Shown: one piece after another, positions 36,860 through 43,974 of the stretch | Numbering within the stretch: position 1 is the first letter of the stretch | Layout: every line of letters begins with the position of its first letter | Source: Oscillospiraceae bacterium | GTDB taxonomy: Bacteria > Bacillota > Clostridia > Oscillospirales > Ruminococcaceae | Direction of reading: 5' to 3' | DNA length: 64,000 nt | Assembly: GCA_902362965.1 (NCBI GenBank) | Contig: CABIYQ010000002.1 | Location: 227,200 to 291,199, forward strand | Program-made: the position numbers and the translations under genes | The notes under the pieces: generated by a model | What the model saw: the letters and a program-made list of their open reading frames with translations, nothing else | What the model was told of the DNA's origin: nothing | Databases searched by the model: none

Positions 36860-37816
36860 ATGAAATATTATATTGGTATCGACCTGGGCGGAACAAATAT
36901 TGTTGCAGGAGTGGTTGACGAAAATTACAACATTATTTCAAAAGCCAGTACAAAAACAAATCTACCCAGACCTGAAAAGGAAATTGCAGACGATATGGCA
37001 AAGGTTTCCGTACAAGCAGTCAAGGAAGCCGGAATTTCGATGGAGCAAATTGAATGGGTAGGTATCGGAACTCCCGGCATTGCAAACAGCGAAAAGGGTA
37101 TTATTGAATATTCATGTAACTTAGGTTTTAATAACACTCCTATGGTTGAATATATAAAAAAATCTATTGACAAGCCGGTGTTTATTGAAAATGACGCCAA
37201 TGCGGCGGCTTACGGCGAATATGTTGCCGGTGCGGCAAAAGGCGCTAAAAACGCAGTGTGCATTACTCTTGGCACAGGCGTTGGCGGCGGTATCATTATT
37301 GACGGTAAAATTTACTCCGGTTCAAATTTTGCAGGCGCTGAAATCGGTCATACTGTAATTGAAGTGGACGGTCCTCAGTGTGCGTGCGGAAGAAAAGGCT
37401 GCTTTGAAGTATTCTCATCTGCTACAGGTCTTATCAGAATGACAAAGGAAGCTATGGAAGCCGATAAAGACAGCGTTATGCACAAAATAACTTCCGAACG
37501 CAAAGGTAAGGTCACTGCAAGAACTTCGTTTGACGCTATGAGAATGGGTGACAAAACTGCAAAAGCAGTTGTTGACAAATATATTAAGTATCTGGCTGCC
37601 GGAATCACAAATACAATAAATATTTTCCAGCCTGATATTCTCTGCATAGGAGGCGGCGTATGCAATGAGGGAGATCCGCTTCTTCTTCCTGTTAAGGAGC
37701 TTGTAAAACAAGAGGTCTATACAAAGAATTCTCCTAAAAATACTGAAATAGTCATTGCCAAGCTTGGAAATGACGCCGGTATAATCGGTGCGGCATTCCT
37801 TGGAAACGCTAAATAA
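36860..37816 (+). CDS. glcK: ROK-family glucokinase
   Basis: Phosphorylates glucose released from maltodextrins or cellulose. 318 residues: phosphate loop GIDLGGTNIVAG, sugar motif IENDANAAAYGEYVAGAA, second phosphate loop ITLGTGVGGGIIIDG, the ROK EIGHTVIE and the zinc motif CACGRKGCFEVFSS. AAGGAG lies upstream. The family also has fructokinases and N-acetyl sugar kinases, but motif set and context favour glucokinase. It stands alone between promoter and terminator. Confidence 0.93.
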   Translation: MKYYIGIDLGGTNIVAGVVDENYNIISKASTKTNLPRPEKEIADDMAKVSVQAVKEAGISMEQIEWVGIGTPGIANSEKGIIEYSCNLGFNNTPMVEYIKKSIDKPVFIENDANAAAYGEYVAGAAKGAKNAVCITLGTGVGGGIIIDGKIYSGSNFAGAEIGHTVIEVDGPQCACGRKGCFEVFSSATGLIRMTKEAMEADKDSVMHKITSERKGKVTARTSFDAMRMGDKTAKAVVDKYIKYLAAGITNTINIFQPDILCIGGGVCNEGDPLLLPVKELVKQEVYTKNSPKNTEIVIAKLGNDAGIIGAAFLGNAK

Positions 37817-37831
37817 ATTATTATATAATGA

Positions 37832-37870
37832 TAACAGCCTGAGAAATATTTTTCTCAGGCTGTTGTTTTT
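37832..37870. terminator. Terminator of the glucokinase gene
   Basis: 13-bp or longer stem AACAGCCTGAGAAA / TTTCTCAGGCTGTT with a T-rich loop, then GTTTTT; lies between convergent genes. Confidence 0.92.
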
Positions 37871-37895
37871 GCCGTTTTATCAGGCAGTTTTTAGT

Positions 37896-38636
37896 TTAAA
37901 GAATAAATCCTTCTGCTCTTAACCTGTCAATTGCGTCGCCAAGTACTGCGGCATTTGTACTTGAGACAGAATGAAGAAGGTAAATACCTCCTCCGTGTGC
38001 CGATGAAACTATACGTTCAAGCGCCTGCCCCGGATCGGGCTGATCATCTGTTTTCCAGTCAACGTAAGCAAAGCTCCACATTAAAGTTTTATATCCCATT
38101 TCACTGCATACTGACAATGATTCTTCAGAAAATTCGCCGCATGGAGGCCGCAGATACTGCATTTCATATCCATACTTATCCGCTACAAATTCATGAAGAC
38201 TCATGACTTCATCCTTTAATTCTCCGGCGTTCAGTTCAGGCATTGAAGCGTGAGTCATACCGTGATTTCCCAGAACATGTCCTTCGTCTATCATTCTTTT
38301 TACCAGTGTTTCTTCCTTTTTGGCGTAGTCTCCTGTCAGAAAGAATATTGCTTTAACGTTTTTTTCTTTTAATACGTCCAGAATCGGAGCCGTATATCCG
38401 TTTTCATATCCTTGGTCAAAGGTGAGAATTATTCTTTTTTTATCGTTTGTCAGTGCATAAGCGTCATATTGATTGTATTGAGAGTTAAAGTCTGCCGCCC
38501 CGACAGGACAGTTTTGACTGTCGGTAGCTGTTCCCTGACCATAGCCGTGTTTTTCACTGCTTAAAGCTTTAACATGCTGTATGGGTATCAGGGTTAATAT
38601 CAGGGCAGCAGTGATCACAGTTTTTTTTACATTCAT
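37896..38636 (-). CDS. Polysaccharide deacetylase, PdaA-like
   Basis: 246 residues with a signal peptide (about 1-24) and a NodB-type deacetylase domain. LTFDQGYENGYT, NHGMTHASMPEL (metal His pair), RPPCGEFSEES and the final LLHSVSSTNAAVL fit PdaA, the muramic-lactam deacetylase of spore cortex, rather than a general peptidoglycan deacetylase; the family's TFDNGYENGYT is nearly conserved. If the organism sporulates, this is a cortex enzyme, but some non-sporulating Clostridia keep homologues. GAGGTGG precedes the start. Confidence 0.87.
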   Translation of the reverse strand: MNVKKTVITAALILTLIPIQHVKALSSEKHGYGQGTATDSQNCPVGAADFNSQYNQYDAYALTNDKKRIILTFDQGYENGYTAPILDVLKEKNVKAIFFLTGDYAKKEETLVKRMIDEGHVLGNHGMTHASMPELNAGELKDEVMSLHEFVADKYGYEMQYLRPPCGEFSEESLSVCSEMGYKTLMWSFAYVDWKTDDQPDPGQALERIVSSAHGGGIYLLHSVSSTNAAVLGDAIDRLRAEGFIL

Positions 38637-38649
38637 TCTGCCACCTCAT

Positions 38650-38682
38650 ACCGCTTTTTCAAGCGGTAATAGTATTATTACC
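38650..38682 (-). promoter_or_regulatory. Two overlapping hairpins in the pdaA-like leader
   Basis: In the mRNA sense GGTAATA-ATAC-TATTACC (38664-38681) and ACCGCTT-GAAA-AAGCGGT (38650-38667) share the ACC in between, so the two stems compete at their edges. The second ends 3 nt before the GAGGTGG ribosome site. Confidence 0.5.
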
Positions 38683-38719
38683 GGTTAATTTGTTTTATAT
38701 GAAAGGTATTTTTTTGAAG

Positions 38720-39034
38720 TTATTTTTTTGTATTTTGTTTTATCATTAATTTGATCATAGCTGTCAGCAGTTCTTTTTGCTGTTCGGTCAATTTATAATA
38801 ATCGCTTAAAAGCTGTTTTTCTTCACTGTTTTCATAAGGAATATAATCAAGGAGATAATCTACTGACACTCCGAATATTTTTGCAATGCTTTTTAATGTT
38901 GTGCAATCGGGTTCATGCTTATTTTTTATATATCCGTTAAGTGTTGTAGGAGCTATTTTAAGTTTTACAGCAAGCTCACGCTGAGACATATTATTTTTGT
39001 CAAGCAAATTTATAATAACATTTCCGATGTTCAT
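38720..39034 (-). CDS. XRE-family regulator
   Basis: About 104 residues. N-terminal HTH: NIGNVIINLLDKNNMSQRELAVKLKIAPTTLNGYIKNKHEPDCTTLKSIAKIFGVSVDYLLDY; C-terminal helical tail, charged (TEQQKELLTAMIKLMIK). The ATG at 39034 has GAGGTG 7 nt upstream; the frame begins 18 nt earlier without one. Divergent from a small membrane gene whose promoter is surrounded by CTAAT/ATTAG half-sites, its likely target. Confidence 0.9.
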   Translation of the reverse strand: MNIGNVIINLLDKNNMSQRELAVKLKIAPTTLNGYIKNKHEPDCTTLKSIAKIFGVSVDYLLDYIPYENSEEKQLLSDYYKLTEQQKELLTAMIKLMIKQNTKK

Positions 39035-39108
39035 TTTATTCACCTCATACACATTATAGAATATGAAATAATTAAAAAAAGATAAATACTAGAAATTAGA
39101 ACATCATA

Positions 39109-39137
39109 TTGACAAATTCGACTAATTAGTATATAAT
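39109..39137 (+). promoter_or_regulatory. Consensus sigma-A promoter with CTAATTAG palindrome in the spacer
   Basis: TTGACA (39109-39114), 17-nt spacer, TATAAT (39132-39137). The spacer contains ACTAATTAGT (39121-39130). Related CTAG/ATTAG and CTAATAG elements lie at 39089-39099 and 39149-39155. Probably repressed by the divergent XRE protein. Confidence 0.8.
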
Positions 39138-39170
39138 TTGTATATATTCTAATAGTGATGTGGTGCTTTA

Positions 39171-39389
39171 ATGAAAAGAATGGACTTGATATTTAATATT
39201 TTTTTTTCAAAATTATTTTTGCTTTTTAAGCTTACAGGAAAGGGAATTTGCAGATTATTTTCACAAAACTATAAGGAGTGCGGGGAATCAGATTTGTTAT
39301 ATATTATAGTATGTGTATTATTATGCTTTGCCTTATTCTTTATTATGGGGTATATTTTAAAAAAAATCTGGAATAAGTTTTTTTATTAA
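39171..39389 (+). CDS. Small membrane protein divergent from the XRE regulator
   Basis: 72 residues: a hydrophobic/basic N-terminal segment (about 4-21), a polar middle with two Cys (CRLFSQNYKECGESD), and a membrane helix at about 43-62, ending in lysines. No family recognised. The ribosome site is poor (GGTG), so the start may be at the Met three codons later. Control by the divergent XRE protein suggests an inducible function. Confidence 0.6.
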   Translation: MKRMDLIFNIFFSKLFLLFKLTGKGICRLFSQNYKECGESDLLYIIVCVLLCFALFFIMGYILKKIWNKFFY

Positions 39390-39398
39390 AACATATTT

Positions 39399-40208
39399 TT
39401 ATTTTTCCAGATTTCTCACATAGTGAAAAAGATACTGCTGGGCAATTCCCTCAATTTTCTTAGTGCAGTCCGGTAGACCGTCAGGGTAGTATTTTTCCAT
39501 AACCCGTTTTATCCATACGTCAACAGGAAAAGCGTCACATCGGTGCATACCGAACAGCAGTACGCATTCTGCAACCTTCGGGCCTACTCCTTTAATAGTC
39601 ATAAGCGCTTTTCTTGCATCATCAATGGGCATTTCTTTGATTTCTCTTAGATTTATTTCACCTGACGCTGTTTTACATGCGGCGTCAACCAGATATTTTG
39701 CACGGAATCCGGAGCGCAGATATCCTAGGCTTTCCACTGTTTCCTGTGCCATTTCCGAGGCAGTGGGGAAATGTCCGTAATGCTCGCAAAGTCTGGAAAT
39801 TATTGTTTTTATCCGTGGAATATTATTATTTTGTGAAATAATAAATGAACAAAGACATTCCCAACTGTCCTGTTTAAGAAGTCTTATTCCGCCTGCAAAT
39901 TCACAGGCCTTTTTTAAAGTTTCATCTGATGATAGTCTGGTTTTGATTTCGCAGTAGTCTTTTTCAAAATCAAAATAATCAATCCAGATATTTTCAAAAT
40001 CTTCTTTTGTGGTATTATGAAAAATAAATTTTTCACCGTCATGGGAAATTGTTAAAGGCTTATCCAGAAAAAAGCCTGTATATGTACATTTATAGTCAGA
40101 TTCTAATTTTTCCCATCGGAAGGCCTGACCGCAATCAAGAGTTTCGTCAAGATCAAAGTCCGGCTGTATCAGTTCTATGTTATTTCCGTTTTCTTTATAA
40201 TTCGTCAT
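39399..40208 (-). CDS. ogg: 8-oxoguanine DNA glycosylase/AP lyase, Ogg type
   Basis: About 269 residues. An N-terminal OGG domain (QPDFDLDETLDCGQAFRWEK) is followed by the HhH-GPD domain: helix-hairpin-helix LMTIKGVGPKVAECVLLFG with the catalytic Lys, and AFPVDVWIKRVM with the catalytic Asp. Removes oxidised guanine or related bases from DNA. The ATG at 40208 has GAGGTG upstream; a GTG nine bases earlier is part of that site. Alkylated-base glycosylases share the fold, but the QAFRW segment is typical of Ogg. Confidence 0.93.
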   Translation of the reverse strand: MTNYKENGNNIELIQPDFDLDETLDCGQAFRWEKLESDYKCTYTGFFLDKPLTISHDGEKFIFHNTTKEDFENIWIDYFDFEKDYCEIKTRLSSDETLKKACEFAGGIRLLKQDSWECLCSFIISQNNNIPRIKTIISRLCEHYGHFPTASEMAQETVESLGYLRSGFRAKYLVDAACKTASGEINLREIKEMPIDDARKALMTIKGVGPKVAECVLLFGMHRCDAFPVDVWIKRVMEKYYPDGLPDCTKKIEGIAQQYLFHYVRNLEK

Positions 40209-40227
40209 TATTTTCACCTCAAAAATT

Positions 40228-40256
40228 ATTATACATTATGATAATGAAAAAATCAA
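40228..40256 (-). promoter_or_regulatory. Sigma-A promoter of ogg
   Basis: TTGATT (40251-40256), 17-nt spacer, TATAAT (40228-40233). Confidence 0.75.
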
Positions 40257-40259
40257 CAG

Positions 40260-40288
40260 TTGACATTTTTTATATAAAACTATATAAT
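40260..40288 (+). promoter_or_regulatory. Consensus sigma-A promoter of the TPM lipoprotein gene
   Basis: TTGACA (40260-40265), 17-nt spacer, TATAAT (40283-40288), back to back with the ogg promoter. Confidence 0.88.
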
Positions 40289-40319
40289 TTAAATATATAA
40301 TAATGAAACGGAGGCTGTT

Positions 40320-41234
40320 ATGAAAAAATTGATTTGTACTACTTTACTGTGCTTAATTACAGTCGCATTTGTCGGTTGTAATGAAATAAAAGAGACAAAT
40401 GCATCAGTTTCAGAATCTGCTGCTGAAAAACAGAATGACAATTCTTCGGATGAATCATCTGAGGAAGAACTCAGACCCCGTGACAGAGAGATCAATACGG
40501 ATACAGATTTTGTTTTTGATGATGCCGGTGTTTTAAGTGCAGATGAACTGGAAAATTTAAATACATATACGGCATGGCTTGCAAAAACATTTAAAATTAA
40601 TGCAGCGGTAGTTATAACTGATAATATCGGAGATAAAGAACCTGATAAATATGCAGAAGAATACTATAATGATCTATACAGCGGCGACGGTATTCTGTTT
40701 TTACTGAATAATGATACAAATACGGACTATATTTACCGTAAAGGTTTTCCGTCAAAGTTTATTGCCGATGATGATATAGAAATGCTTTTTGCAGAAATTT
40801 CCCCGTTGCTTGTAAAGGGCGATTATATGTCCGCAGCTAAGCGTGTTCTGGAAACTGCTGAGCTAAAGCTTCCTGAATATATTACCGATAAAAGCGGTAC
40901 GCTTTCAAAGGAAGAAATATCTGAGCTAAATGGTAAATTAAAAGACGCTGCAGGGGAAAATGGTTTGAATGTGTATTTGGTAAATGATATCGGAGAGCAG
41001 TCTATTGAGGACTATGCTAATGAAAAATTCAATGATTATTATGCAGTAAGTTCAAGTAGTAATGCTATGCTGGTTATAAATACTGCAAACGGCGACTGTT
41101 TTGTTTGTACATCAGGCAGTATGGAGTATCTTTCCGACAGCCAGGAGGATATCCAAAAAGCAGTACGATCATGTATTAAAGAATCGGACGGCAAAAAACA
41201 CTTGACTGTATGTCTGCTGTGGATAAGCTTTTGA
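40320..41234 (+). CDS. TPM-domain lipoprotein, two repeats, possible frameshift at the end
   Basis: 304 residues. Lipobox AFVGC (Cys20), then a Ser/Glu linker and two TPM domains (about 60-180 and 185-300): DTDFVFDDAGVLSADELENLNTY and EYITDKSGTLSKEEISELNGKL begin the repeats. TPM domains occur in membrane-associated phosphatase-like proteins of unclear role. The last residues after a run of six A (41193-41198) read HLTVCLLWISF, unlike a TPM end; one extra A would continue TLDCMSAVDKLLTFIQ to a stop at 41248, which fits better. ACGGAGG precedes the start. Confidence 0.82.
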   Translation: MKKLICTTLLCLITVAFVGCNEIKETNASVSESAAEKQNDNSSDESSEEELRPRDREINTDTDFVFDDAGVLSADELENLNTYTAWLAKTFKINAAVVITDNIGDKEPDKYAEEYYNDLYSGDGILFLLNNDTNTDYIYRKGFPSKFIADDDIEMLFAEISPLLVKGDYMSAAKRVLETAELKLPEYITDKSGTLSKEEISELNGKLKDAAGENGLNVYLVNDIGEQSIEDYANEKFNDYYAVSSSSNAMLVINTANGDCFVCTSGSMEYLSDSQEDIQKAVRSCIKESDGKKHLTVCLLWISF

Positions 41235-41275
41235 CTTTCATACAGTAAATTTTGATATTTTTTTACTATTTTTCA

Positions 41276-41304
41276 TTGCTTTTTTTTCCGTTATAGGTTA
41301 TAAT
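41276..41304 (+). promoter_or_regulatory. Sigma-A promoter of fba
   Basis: TTGCTT (41276-41281), 17-nt spacer, TATAAT (41299-41304). Confidence 0.7.
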
Positions 41305-41346
41305 ATTAATATTGATATTTTTTAAAAACATTTAGGAGGACGAAAA

Positions 41347-42210
41347 ATGTTAGTATCAGCTAAAGAAATGCTCAATAAGGCAAGAGAAGGAAAATATGCA
41401 GTTGGTCAGTTCAACATCAATAACCTTGAATGGACTAAGGCTATTCTCCTTACAGCTCAGGAATGCAATTCACCTGTTATTTTAGGTGTTTCCGAGGGAG
41501 CCGGAAAATATATGTGCGGCTATAAAACGGTTGTTGGCATGGTAAATGGCATGCTTGAAGAACTGAACATTACAGTTCCGGTTGCTCTTCACCTTGATCA
41601 CGGTTCATTTGAAGGCGCTAAGGCATGTATTAATGCAGGTTTTTCTTCAATTATGTTTGACGGTTCTCACTATGCCATTGAAGAAAATATTGCTAAAACT
41701 ACGGAGCTTGTAAACGCTTGTAATGTTCTTGGTCTTTCACTTGAAGCTGAAGTAGGTTCTATCGGCGGTGAGGAAGACGGCGTTATCGGTGCAGGCGAAT
41801 GTGCTGATCCTGACGAATGCAAGGCTATTGCTGATCTGGGAGTTACAATGCTAGCAGCAGGTATCGGTAATATTCATGGTAAATATCCTGAAAACTGGGC
41901 AGGTCTTTCATTTGAAACTCTGGCTGCTGTTAAGGAAAAGGTTGGAGATATGCCTTTAGTACTTCACGGCGGTACAGGTATTCCTGAAGACATGATCAAG
42001 AAGGCTATTTCACTTGGCGTTGCTAAGATCAATGTTAATACAGAATGCCAGCTTTCATTCCAGGAAGCTACAAGAAAGTACATTGAAGAAGGTAAGGATC
42101 AGCAGGGTAAGGGATTTGATCCAAGAAAGCTTCTTGCACCTGGTTTTGAAGCAATTAAGGCAACAGTTAAAGAAAAGATGGAACTCTTCGGTTCTATTGG
42201 TAAGGCTTGA
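41347..42210 (+). CDS. fba: Class II fructose-bisphosphate aldolase
   Basis: Zinc-dependent glycolytic aldolase splitting fructose 1,6-bisphosphate. 287 residues. Starts MLVSAKEMLNKAREGKYAVGQFNINN, with the zinc/catalytic segment VALHLDHGSFEGAK, LSLEAEVGSIGGEEDGV, GNIHGKYP and VLHGGTGIP. Tagatose-bisphosphate aldolases look similar, but context and motif set favour Fba. AGGAGG precedes the start. Codon use looks biased as in highly expressed genes (many GGT, AAG). Confidence 0.96.
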   Translation: MLVSAKEMLNKAREGKYAVGQFNINNLEWTKAILLTAQECNSPVILGVSEGAGKYMCGYKTVVGMVNGMLEELNITVPVALHLDHGSFEGAKACINAGFSSIMFDGSHYAIEENIAKTTELVNACNVLGLSLEAEVGSIGGEEDGVIGAGECADPDECKAIADLGVTMLAAGIGNIHGKYPENWAGLSFETLAAVKEKVGDMPLVLHGGTGIPEDMIKKAISLGVAKINVNTECQLSFQEATRKYIEEGKDQQGKGFDPRKLLAPGFEAIKATVKEKMELFGSIGKA

Positions 42211-42232
42211 TTCTAAATTTAATACTATATTT

Positions 42233-42263
42233 AATGCCTGTCTTTTTAGACGGGCATTTTGTA
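42233..42263. terminator. Terminator of fba
   Basis: AATGCC(T)GTC / GAC(G)GGCATT stem with one T-G pair and a T-rich loop, followed by TTTTG; between convergent genes. Confidence 0.75.
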
Positions 42264-42273
42264 TATTATAATT

Positions 42274-43320
42274 TTATATGTTATTGTCATAAGCGATATT
42301 GTTGGCCTTGGCATATTGTTCAGCATATGAGCCTTTGGGAGTATGTATGATAAGATTATCATCGCAGTGATTAAAAGATGAATCTTCGATTTTCTGAACG
42401 CTTGCCGGAATATTTACATTTGCCAGAGATTCACAGTACTCAAATGCACCATCGCCGATTTCGATGCAGCCTTCGTTGATATTGACAAATTCAAGTTTTT
42501 TGCAGTATTCAAAAGCGTCTCCTCCGATAGTTTCAACACTGGAAGGGATATCTATTTTTTCAAGTGACTTACAATACTGAAAAGCAGTTGCTTCAATAGA
42601 GGTAATGCCGTCTTCTATTTCAAATTCTGTAAATTCACCGTAAGCATACTGTGCGGCTCTTATAACATTTTCATTTGAGTTTTCTTGATATTCGGCATAA
42701 ACGTTGTCTGAAGATATCTGTTTGCTAAAAGCATAATCGTCAGCATATGAGTTTTTAGGAGAATGTATAGTTACTGCATGGCAATTTCCAAAGGCATTGT
42801 CGCTTATACTGGTTACTGATTCGGGAAGATTAACGTCCTTTAGTGACGGACAGCTCCAAAAAGCTGTATCTCCTATAATTTTGAGTCCTTCTTCAGCGTT
42901 TATGTATTTAAGACCGGCACAGCTCCAGAATGCGCTTGCACCGATTTGTGTAACTGATGCAGGAATGTCTACAGCTTCGATATAGTCAATGCTCCAGAAC
43001 GCTCCGTCAGCTATTTTTTTAACGCCGTCTGGAATGACTACATGGCTGTCAACGCCGTTATAACTCACAAGAATATCCTTGCTGATTACAAAATCATCAG
43101 CTTGATCATGACTGTCTGATTTTAATAATTCTTCAATTTTATTTTCTTTTGTAGAACTTTCTTCTGATGAAGTCTCAGCTTCGGCATTTTCTTCAGTTTG
43201 CTGTATGCTTGATTCTGAAGAAGTTTCATTTTTGTTCGCTGTATCACTGCCGCATGAAATCATAAATACATTTAATGATGCTATTACTCCGATAACGGCA
43301 ATTTTTTTAATTATTTCCAT
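42274..43320 (-). CDS. BspA-type leucine-rich-repeat lipoprotein
   Basis: 348 residues. Lipobox FMISC (Cys23), a Ser/Glu-rich linker (about 24-70), and LRR_5/BspA-type repeats (about 80-345) with the pattern I-G-x-x-A-F-x-x-C-x-x-L-x-x-(I/V)-x-(I/L)-P. Two blocks of repeats (ISDNAFGNCH and EDSSFNHCD ends) are separated by a short NSYADDYAFSK type segment, repeated as GSYAEQYAKAN at the end. These are surface proteins for binding or adhesion; ligand unknown. Confidence 0.9.
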   Translation of the reverse strand: MEIIKKIAVIGVIASLNVFMISCGSDTANKNETSSESSIQQTEENAEAETSSEESSTKENKIEELLKSDSHDQADDFVISKDILVSYNGVDSHVVIPDGVKKIADGAFWSIDYIEAVDIPASVTQIGASAFWSCAGLKYINAEEGLKIIGDTAFWSCPSLKDVNLPESVTSISDNAFGNCHAVTIHSPKNSYADDYAFSKQISSDNVYAEYQENSNENVIRAAQYAYGEFTEFEIEDGITSIEATAFQYCKSLEKIDIPSSVETIGGDAFEYCKKLEFVNINEGCIEIGDGAFEYCESLANVNIPASVQKIEDSSFNHCDDNLIIHTPKGSYAEQYAKANNIAYDNNI

Positions 43321-43407
43321 AATCGTATATCCTTTCTTAATTATTAATCTTATTAATTATAGCATTTATGTAGTTTTTTGTCAAATTTGGTGTATATTGT
43401 TATTTAA

Positions 43408-43439
43408 AAATACCCGTCTTTTTAGACGGGTATTTTTTA
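43408..43439. terminator. Terminator between BofC-like and LRR genes
   Basis: ATACCCGTCT / AGACGGGTAT stem with a TTTT loop and T-runs on both strands. Confidence 0.88.
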
Positions 43440-43441
43440 TA

Positions 43442-43783
43442 TTATGATGTATAATCTTCAATTAGTGTGGCAAGTTTAATTTCATCTTCTGCAAAAATTC
43501 CGTCTGACAGTAATTTTTTATCATAGTCGGTCATAACATTTATACTGACTCCAAGCATTTTGAACGGCGTATCGCTGTTTCCTCTGAAAACTGCAAGTTC
43601 CCCGTTATATTCCTTTAAATAATATCCGATTGCGACGGGCTGCGTTTCGGTTATGGCACTTTCTGCCATTTGTTCCGCGCGTATTCTTTGATTATTAATA
43701 CTATTTGAAATAGTAATTATAATAATAATGGCTGAAACTGTCATTCCTGCAAGCAAAACTGCCAAAGTTACCCGTCTGCTCAT
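43442..43783 (-). CDS. BofC C-terminal-domain-like protein
   Basis: About 113 residues: one N-terminal membrane helix (about 7-26), a linker, and a C-terminal domain GYYLKEYNGELAVFRGNSDTPFKMLGVSINVMTDYDKKLLSDGIFAEDEIKLATLIEDYTS. The YxLKEYxGxxAVF start and the LIEDYTS end are typical of BofC-C-type proteins of Clostridia. BofC controls sigma-K protease activation in Bacillus; this short anchored form is common in Clostridia and of unknown role. The start at 43783 has TGGAGG upstream. Divergent from pbp1a. Confidence 0.82.
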   Translation of the reverse strand: MSRRVTLAVLLAGMTVSAIIIIITISNSINNQRIRAEQMAESAITETQPVAIGYYLKEYNGELAVFRGNSDTPFKMLGVSINVMTDYDKKLLSDGIFAEDEIKLATLIEDYTS

Positions 43784-43865
43784 ATAAAATTCCTCCATTT
43801 TTTGGTGTTTCACTTATTATTGACCGGAATTTTTAAAATATACCATCTATTTTTCAAAAAAACTC

Positions 43866-43894
43866 TTAACACTTTGCTTAAAATGTGCTATAAT
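43866..43894 (+). promoter_or_regulatory. Sigma-A promoter of the PBP1A gene
   Basis: TTAACA (43866-43871), 17-nt spacer, TATAAT (43889-43894). Confidence 0.7.
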
Positions 43895-43974
43895 ATAAAA
43901 GTATAAGCGTCTGTATTTATACATAGAGAAAAAATGATGCGCTTATATTATAAAATTTTAAGAGGTATTACAAA

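Noticed and set aside
36853..36863. Two-codon mini-ORF ATGGAATGA overlapping the glucokinase start
   Set aside because: Could be regulatory, but such a short match arises easily by chance and the AAGGAG site can serve the main ATG.
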